Assembly (NCBI GenBank): GCA_001949185.1
Contig: BDGG01000015.1
Span: 476,314 to 540,313 of the forward strand
Origin: Ramazzottius varieornatus
Taxonomy: Eukaryota > Tardigrada > Eutardigrada > Parachela > Ramazzottiidae
Direction of reading: 5' to 3'
Length of the DNA: 64,000 nt
Part shown: positions 57,814-64,000 of the stretch, one piece after another
Position numbering within the stretch: position 1 is the stretch's first letter
Layout: each line of letters starts with the position of its first letter
Notes under the pieces: model-generated
What the model was told of the DNA's origin: nothing
What the model saw: only the letters and a program-made list of their open reading frames with translations
Databases searched by the model: none
Translations under genes and position numbers: made by a program

Positions 57814-60303
57814 TCAAATACCATCACGCGCCAGCTGGTCTCGGCGTTCCTTCAGCTTTTCCTTCTCTCCTTCAAAGAACTGCCGAATTTGTTCAGCAGT
57901 GACCGCCTCGCCACGGTCGTTGATTTCCCGCATGAACGACGACAGGTTGCTCTGCATCGACAGCACGCCTGGAAAACTCCCACATCAGTATTCTCCAGCC
58001 TATTCTTCGAGCCGTCGGATCGAAGTCTCAAAGGTTAGAGAACCATCAAGCAATCTTCACTTTAATCAAGGCAACTTACTTGAGGCGAATTCAATCTGCT
58101 GGAAGCGGCCCATTCCGCTCATCACTTCCTGCATAGCAGTGCCCGATTCCCGTTCTTTCCTCTTTGCCTCAGCGGCTTTCTCTCGGCCCTTCTCCTCGTA
58201 GAACTCTACCGACTCTTCATAGTCCAGCAGAAACTCTACCTTCTGCGCCGCATACATTTCCTAGAGGGAATCGAAAGCAAAGTTTTATCGGACCCAAATA
58301 CTTGTTATATCTTTCGTCTTCTTTCAGGCGTGCAAATAATTTCCGCAAATATCGAAACACTTCACAAAAAGTCCTAATCAATGGACTTCTCACCTTGCAG
58401 TCTTCACAACGACAAATTTCTTTGTACCAGTCCATCGGCGTCCAACCAGCGCTTTCAACCGGTGGAAGTTCGGGGAATTTCTGCTGCAGGAATTTCAAGG
58501 CACATCCATCCACTTTACATGCCTGCAAAACACAATCAAAGTGATAATCACACTCATCAGCAGGACTTTAGGGCTTAGTACCAAATATGTAACCTCGGCA
58601 AACAAAGGCGACAAAACCATTTTTCCCACGGCGCACGTTATAACCACTACTGGCTGGAAGGATGCGCCACTTGGAAAAAACCATCTTGTTCAGTGTGACT
58701 GCTTGCCCGAGTGGCGCACGCTCTCAGTAATATCAACAGACAGCGTGCGCCACTTGAAAAAACGATCTTGTCAGTTGGATTACCGAGCTCTCCTGCCAAG
58801 GCTATCATGATCATCTAACATGGACAAGAAAGGTATACTTACGTTAGCTTCGGCGTCGAACTCAAAGTCCAAGTCGCCTTCTTCCGCTACGTAGTACTGG
58901 GTGAATGGGTGCTTCACAAGGCAGGCTTGGCAGACGAGCGACTGTGGAATGGCCAGACATTCTTCCAGGTCGCTGGTGTCCTTCAGAACGTGCTCCATGT
59001 GGAACCAGTCTTCACAAAATGTACACTGAACTTGTACCAACTGCTCTTGTCGAGCAGGATCCGGATATGGACGATTACAGACGCAATACTCGTTCATGAA
59101 ATTCTACAACCGAACAAAACATTCAATATTCTAAGCTAATACGTCCATAAATCATTCGATATTCTTACGTGGGTGTACTGGTTCTTCTCGTTCAAGACAT
59201 CCTTCTCCGGGGCAAGTTTGCACGCCAGACCAGAGAACTTGGAGTTACCACAATCACAGCGGAAATTCCTGAAAATGAACAGGACTTATTCCCCGTTTGA
59301 AATTCCTATACAATATATACCTTCCAAGCTTTTCGTTTACTTGCCTTTTCGTATACAGCTCTACGAACTCGTGACCATCATGGCAGTTATAGGTACAAGC
59401 CAGACCTACCAAAGAGAAATAGAAGGAATTGTGAAACGAACAAGAGCAGTTAATTTTGATGGTCATAAAACAAATACTGGGCAAGACTGTTTGTCGAAGT
59501 GACGCCCGCTCTCATCCAACTACACTGAGAAGTGCGCGACTTGGACGAAACACGAGACGTTGTTCAGTATCTTCCCCAAGTGGCGCACGCTTCCGGCCAC
59601 TCGCACTGGAAAAGTGCGCCACTTGAAAGAGCAATGTTGAAGTTGACTTACAAATGCCTGCCATTTCCTTGCTTTTGTCGTAACAAGTTACGCAAGAGTA
59701 CAACGCTTGTCGCTTCAAGTATCCCTGGAAAACCAAAAGCCTTGGAAAACGTGTTAGCAGGATGAAGAGAACAGAACTTACCTTGGAGTAGCTGCATTCT
59801 TTATCGTCGCAGTCGCCCAGCACCGCCGCCACATCTTCTTCGTCATCCTCGCTGTAGTTGAACCTTTCCTGCAGCTGTCGTGCGATCACCGCGTCCATGA
59901 TAGACTGCGCCTCACTGACATCTTGGACCACCCGGTCAGGATCCAACTCTTCCACAATTTTTGGGGAGAAGGCATCGGGGAACGGATCCATCTCAGCAGC
60001 TGATCGCTCGACAGGCTTGGCTAGCGTGGTGGGACCCTTGATTGACTGCACAGCAACATCACTTGATTGATCGAGAATGGAATCAGCTGGGACACTCTCG
60101 CTTCTAGTCTCAGCAAGCTGTTCCCGGACGACTTCACCGTTGACTGTCTCGACGGAATGAGTAGTGACGATCTTCAGCTCCTTGGCTCGTGGAGGTGTTC
60201 GACTATCTTCCTCCAGACGACGCTTCAAGCCCTGAGGAATGTCAGCCTGGCCATTGAGTGCTGAGTCGGATTCATTCAGCTTGACGCCGTCGGTTTGCTC
60301 CAT
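57814..60303 (-). CDS. UBR7: UBR-box and PHD-finger E3 ubiquitin ligase
   Basis: Eight exons: 60303-59782, 59724-59652, 59405-59345, 59268-59169, 59103-58843, 58522-58394, 58260-58080 and 57968-57814 (1482 nt, 493 aa). An acidic/Ser-rich N-terminus ends in VAAVLGDCDDKECSYSK. The UBR box follows: ALYSCVTC, LACTYNCHDGHEFVELYTKR, NFRCDCGNSKFSGLACKLAP. A PHD finger comes next: NEYCVCNRPYPDP, QCTFCEDWFHMEHV. After it lies a UBR7-type helical end. Vertebrate UBR7 monoubiquitinates histone H2B (family knowledge). The frame is open further upstream to an acceptor at about 60382, so an extra N-terminal exon may exist. Exon 3 ends at a GC donor (AAAAG|GCAAGT). Confidence 0.92.
58590..58795. repeat. intronic palindromic element, 2 copies
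   Basis: The first copy is CTCGGCAAACAAAGGCGAC ... GATGCGCCACTTGG. The second is CGAGTGGCGCACGC ... AGCGTGCGCCACTTG, ending CCGAGCTC. Both lie in UBR7 intron 5. Confidence 0.85.
59475..59645. repeat. intronic palindromic element, 2 copies
   Basis: The first copy is GAAGTGACGCCCGC ... AAGTGCGCGACTTGG. The second is CCAAGTGGCGCACGC ... AAGTGCGCCACTTG. Both lie in UBR7 intron 2 (59651-59406). Confidence 0.85.
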
Positions 60304-60626
60304 GTCCCGTCCAGCCGGATGCCGTTTGCCCAGAAGCTGCTGGTCCTGTTCTGGAACTGCGGACTCGGTCGATGGGTCCTTTTTCTGAAACAACAATAGT
60401 TTGGGAGTTCAATCCTCAAGCAGGTCGTTTTCCCGCTCGCTTCATCAAAGGAAAATGCCAATTGCCAAAATAAACGCGCTGATGGTCTTGTGGTGGCAGG
60501 CGCCTCAATCAATTTGATGGGTTGCCCGACCCCCTCGCTATGTCAGCTGACCAGTGAGCACCGTGGACCTGAGATGACCCTGCGATTTGGACCACCTCCC
60601 GCTAAGCCAGTCTGCTCCCGACAGCC
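60304..60626. promoter_or_regulatory. divergent region UBR7 / small coiled-coil gene
   Basis: This is the 5' side of UBR7, whose open frame may extend to about 60382, and of a plus-strand candidate whose ATG is at 60627. Promoters for both are expected here. No TATA box is clear. Confidence 0.4.
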
Positions 60627-61946
60627 ATGTTGAAAGCTGCAGAAATCGTCCGCCACAGTTTTTGTGCTTCAGTGCAATTTCTTGATAATCCTTCCCGTTC
60701 TTCGCAAAGTTTTACCCTCGAAGCCTTCTATCCGCTCGTTTTTACAGGTAAGAATGTAAGTTCTCGATCTTGATAAAGAAGCTGGTGGTTGATCATCTGA
60801 TACCAGTAAAGAAGTTCGGTGATAATTGTTTTCACCCTGAATTCATCAGACTTTCTTCCGTCTTCCAGACAAGGATACAGAGTCCAGACCGTTCGCTGCT
60901 TCGGTTTCTTCCAGTCTCTCACCTTCTGCACGGTAAGTGAAAATCATACTGACTTATCTCAAGTTGCCTGTGATCATGTAAAATTTGCTCATGTTTTGGT
61001 TTATGGAATATCGTTGCCGCCGTTTGTGACTCATAAAGAGGCAAGGTTGATTTTTCTGGTTACATCTCTGTCATGTCTGTCTCTTCTTTTTTCAGGCTTA
61101 TTCCTTCAAGATAGCCTCATCAGCCATCTTCCGGTCATTAGCTTCTTCCAGAAAATCAGCTCCAAGTGAGTGAAAACCGATAATCTAAAAGATGGCGCAG
61201 TAGTTGCTTGCCTCTTATCGCCGTTTCCGCCGTGGTTCGGTGCCGGTTGCGTAACACCATGGCGGACGTTCTGTGACGTCCTCCACCATGTGACGTTGCC
61301 TGTAACGTCAACTTCGGTTGATTTCGAGCTCATGATTGAGGTTGATTGATGGTGCTGTCTCTGCTCTCAGTACGGAAGTAACGCTTGATTGTTCTTTGAT
61401 TTCAGGAATGGATCCTTTGATGAACTTGAACGCTGCTGACAACGTCGCCTTCCGCCAACGTTATTCTTTCAACTGTATGGAGTTGTTCCCTCGACCAGCT
61501 CTGGCCACTGATTTGTAAGCGTTTCTCTCCAGGCTTTCCTACTTTGCCACCGTGCTCCAGCCTAAATCCCTGATTTGTCTCATGTAGGGCGCTGGCCGAC
61601 GGCCGCAATGCTCAACCAGCAAGCCGCGATGGTCAGCAACCAAGCGGCGATGCTGGACGCCATTAACGGTGTTCGCCAGCAGGTCACAGGTTTGGCTGGA
61701 GACGTCGCACGTCTGGATGGGAATGTCACCGAATTGGACGGGAGAGTGACGCAGGTGGCTGCTGACCTGGAGGAAGTCAAGACCAACAGCAGCACGTCCA
61801 AGCGCATTCTTCTCGTCTTCTTCGGCGGACTGCAGACCTTCTTTGGATGGAAGGACGACAACAACACTCAGGAGCAAGCGAGTATGTTTGGGGCCGGACT
61901 GACCAGAGCCTTTGCTTGGGTTAAAAGTTTTTTTATCGCTGCCTAG
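60627..61946 (+). CDS. small gene with C-terminal coiled coil, exon chain unresolved
   Basis: Candidate exons with good splice sites are 60627-60747, 60869-60932, about 61097-61166, about 61407-61515 and 61589-61946. The 61407 exon has its own ATG (MDPLMNLNAADNVAF ...). The last exon is the strongest: from ATG 61609 it codes for AAMLDAINGVRQQVTGLAGD, heptad-like VARLDGNVTELDGRVTQVAA, a hydrophobic RILLVFFGGLQTFFGW and ends FFIAA at a TAG. However, the phase of the 61407 exon leads into another frame of the last exon, which stops early. Either translation begins at 61609, or the last acceptor differs, or two isoforms exist. No known family. Confidence 0.45.
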
Positions 61947-62480
61947 ACGTCCGGTAACGAAGAGTCACTTCCGGTGATTAAGCTCCGTCCTTTCACATTC
62001 AGCTCCGTCCTTTCACATTCAGCTCCTACTTTTGTGATAGTGGAATCCCGATGAAAGTGATCTTTTTGTACCATCAGCATGTCCAGCATCAAAATATGGA
62101 TGATTTCGCATTTGCTCAGTCCGTTGATTGTCTGAACTCACGTTGGAGGGAAACTTTACCGTTGGCAATGCAGGCCTGCGGCTATTGGATCGTCTTGATT
62201 GAATGACAACACTACAGTGACGTCAGTAACTGTAGCGCGGAACGGGGCAACAGGCTTCCGCTCGAAGTCGAAGTTCAAAGATTTTATACAGATTGCGAGC
62301 GAAAGCGCACTAGCACAATTCGATACGAATAATAGCATCGTGACATCATAGGAACAAGTTCGTCTCGTAGGCTCTGTGCTAAAAGAGTCGCNNNNNNNNN
62401 NNNNNNNNNNNNNNNNNNNNNNNNNNNNNNNNNNNNNNNNNCGCAATCTCTATTTTGCTTCGCTTTCGTTTCTCATTTAG
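61947..62480. other. intergenic region with tandem duplication and assembly gap
   Basis: A perfect 20-bp-scale tandem repeat (CAGCTCCGTCCTTTCACATT, twice, then a partial third) lies at about 61980-62025. The 50 N at 62392-62441 are flanked by short inverted words (AGATTGCG before, CGCAATCT after). No ORF is supported. Confidence 0.5.
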
Positions 62481-64000
62481 ATATTTCTCGAGGAGTGACG
62501 ACAACGAATCGGAAGTTGTAAGTGTGGCTGGATATTCAAGTGAAAGTGGGACTCTGGATAACTGGTTGTTGACACGATAAAGGAGTCTGCAACGATGTCT
62601 GCGGGAGATCCAACGGTGAGGTAGTCTTTGTTGATTTGGGGTTGCGTCATCATGAAGACCGTCTGTCGAGGCTCATTCGTCCGGTTTGTGCATGTTAGCT
62701 CTGTCGTCATGCGCCGATTCAGCCGGGCAGTTTTAAATCCATGACATAGTGGTTGAGCCCTCTCAAGCTTGAACATTTTGTCTTCTTCTTTCGTAGGCGT
62801 CGCACGGAAAGGGACGAGTCAGAAGAAGCACGAGAAAGCTGTTCGGCCTGAGCGAGCAGCAAGACCACAATTTGGTCGAGCTTCTGAAAGGCCAGGTTGG
62901 ATACCGTGGCGGTTGGACGACACTTCGAAATTCTCTCGCTGAATACGCTACAGCGAACGGTAATCTCTCGGATAGCTCACCAGCCTGGAGGCTGAAGAAC
63001 CTCCTGAACGTCACTTCTGTTTTGTTGTAGGTATGCAGTGCAGCTTCGCATATGAATGGCGTCGAGCCTTCCTTCAACGCCACGGGCCTTCTCTCCCACC
63101 CGTCATCAACGCGCTTTTCTCTCTCTCTTTGGAGCACAACGACTCGATGCTCGATGGCTCCAGTTCAGTGCCGCTCCATGAACAAGTATCGCAGCTCACT
63201 GGCGTCCCGGCTAACGACGAAGAAGATGTGGGGGAAGTCGGGGGAGCAGCGAAAGACGGCCGTGTGGAGGTCTCACTGTCGGAGCAACCTGCAGAGTGGG
63301 ACGCGGACATGCGCCAAGCAATCCAGCAAGCTATGACAGCTTTCGTCAAGGCTGGAATTAACGAAGTCAAAGCTCGAAGAACGTTGGCTCGAATGGGAGT
63401 TCCAGGTACTACTAGTTTTGATAGTTAGGACCTAAGCACGCAAACTCGATAAGATCTTTTTCCAGTGGCCCAGGTAGACAGCCATTAACACCGGTAACAG
63501 GCGCCAATTAGAAAACCAGTCGAACTCGACAAGAATGATTTTCCAAATGACCCAGGCTTCAAGCTGGTATTAATGAAAACGCACGCCACTTGGGAAAACA
63601 ATCGTATTTGATAAGATAGTTTTCCCACGTGGCGCACACTTGTAGCCAAAACACTGTAAGCGTGCGCCACTTATGAGAATAATTAGGCTCAGTTTGTTTG
63701 GCGAGCTTCCATTTTCACAAGAAAACTCTACGGTGAGATTTCCCTTCTCGAGCCTTTGGTTATTTTCGTTGTACTATAGGTTTTGTGATTTTTGAGAAAT
63801 CTGCCAAGTCGAAGGAAAACAGGAAGAAGAAACGAAGAAGGGAAGGCAGCACGAAGGACGAAGAATTTCGAGTCGTCCAGGCACCAAGTAGGAAAGAGGG
63901 TTCTCCTAGAGTATCCGGTTCGCAGTCCGCTTCTAGTGTCACCGAGAACGCTACGTTACCCGAAGGTTCGCCATCAAAGACCACAACGTTGTCGTCTTCC
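62481..64000 (+). CDS. unrecognised nuclear-type protein, partial (runs off the window)
   Basis: Consecutive in-phase exons: 62481-62517, 62797-62959, 63031-63405 and 63780 to the window end. The first recognised exon lacks an ATG, so the 5' end is upstream, perhaps in the N gap. The product has a helical segment LSEQQDHNLVELLKGQ, then GWTTLRNSLAEYA, resembling SANT/Myb-like or other DNA-binding helices. An acidic linker and a helix (MRQAIQQAMTAFVKAGINEV) follow. The last exon begins with a strongly basic run (SKENRKKKRRREGS) that looks like a nuclear localisation signal, then a Ser-rich tail. No family assignment is safe. Confidence 0.6.
63435..63710. repeat. intronic palindromic element, 3 copies in series
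   Basis: Two decayed copies (63435-63520 and about 63525-63600) and one better copy (CCACGTGGCGCACAC ... GCGTGCGCCACTTATG, about 63612-63705) lie head to tail in intron 63406-63779. Confidence 0.8.

Overview
This is animal nuclear DNA. Genes are split by short introns (mostly 60-400 bp, GT-AG with a few GC-AG), intergenic gaps are small, and the core genes are metazoan: a ciliary/rhabdomeric-type opsin, SARAF, TMEM230, UBR7, UBF, POLD1, NDUFA11, MPC2, NTMT1 and a CDKL kinase. The small genes, short introns and many short secreted proteins suggest a compact invertebrate genome. A tardigrade is my best guess, but nothing in the window proves it. Two runs of 50 N (32299-32348 and 62392-62441) are assembly gaps. 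All exon chains below were built by hand from splice signals, phase and family conservation. Where I give a total length, the exon lengths sum to a multiple of three.

Layout. 0.4-6.4 kb: type I membrane proteins on the minus strand. 6.9-10.7 kb: a CDKL-type kinase (minus). 11.5-16.8 kb: a tandem cluster of three secreted low-complexity proteins (minus). 17.3-18.7 kb: complex I subunit NDUFA11 (minus). 18.9-20.4 kb: foldback repeats. 20.4-23.8 kb: NTMT1 (minus) and SARAF (plus), divergent, followed by a truncated SARAF-like ORF. 24.9-27.6 kb: a UBF-like HMG-box protein (plus), convergent with MPC2 (minus, 28.0-28.9 kb). 29.3-36.2 kb: the complete DNA polymerase delta catalytic subunit (plus). 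36.7-37.6 kb: a secreted Gly-Gln-Pro repeat protein (minus). 37.6-41.5 kb: repeat-rich, no gene seen. 41.5-42.5 kb: Kazal-like secreted protein (plus). 42.9-43.9 kb: SUEL-type lectin and a frameshifted second lectin domain (minus). 45.0-48.8 kb: opsin (plus). 49.2-50.2 kb: dead MATH-BTB gene (minus). 50.6-51.7 kb: TMEM230 and a small acidic ORF only 7 nt downstream (plus). 53.2-54.8 kb: PQQ/sorbosone-dehydrogenase-like enzyme (plus). 55.1-56.9 kb: secreted Pro-rich protein (minus). 57.8-60.3 kb: UBR7 (minus). 60.6-61.9 kb: small coiled-coil gene (plus). 62.5-64.0 kb: 5' part of an unrecognised gene cut by the window end (plus).

The most striking feature is a short palindromic element (core AAGTGGCGCACG ... 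CGTGCGCCACTT) present in roughly 40 copies. Every copy I located lies in an intron, in a presumed intron, or just past a strong splice donor. None lies in the repeat-rich gene-free region or in a coding exon. It often fills most of the intron, as expected of an intron-generating (introner-like) element or of an element selected for harmless intronic insertion.
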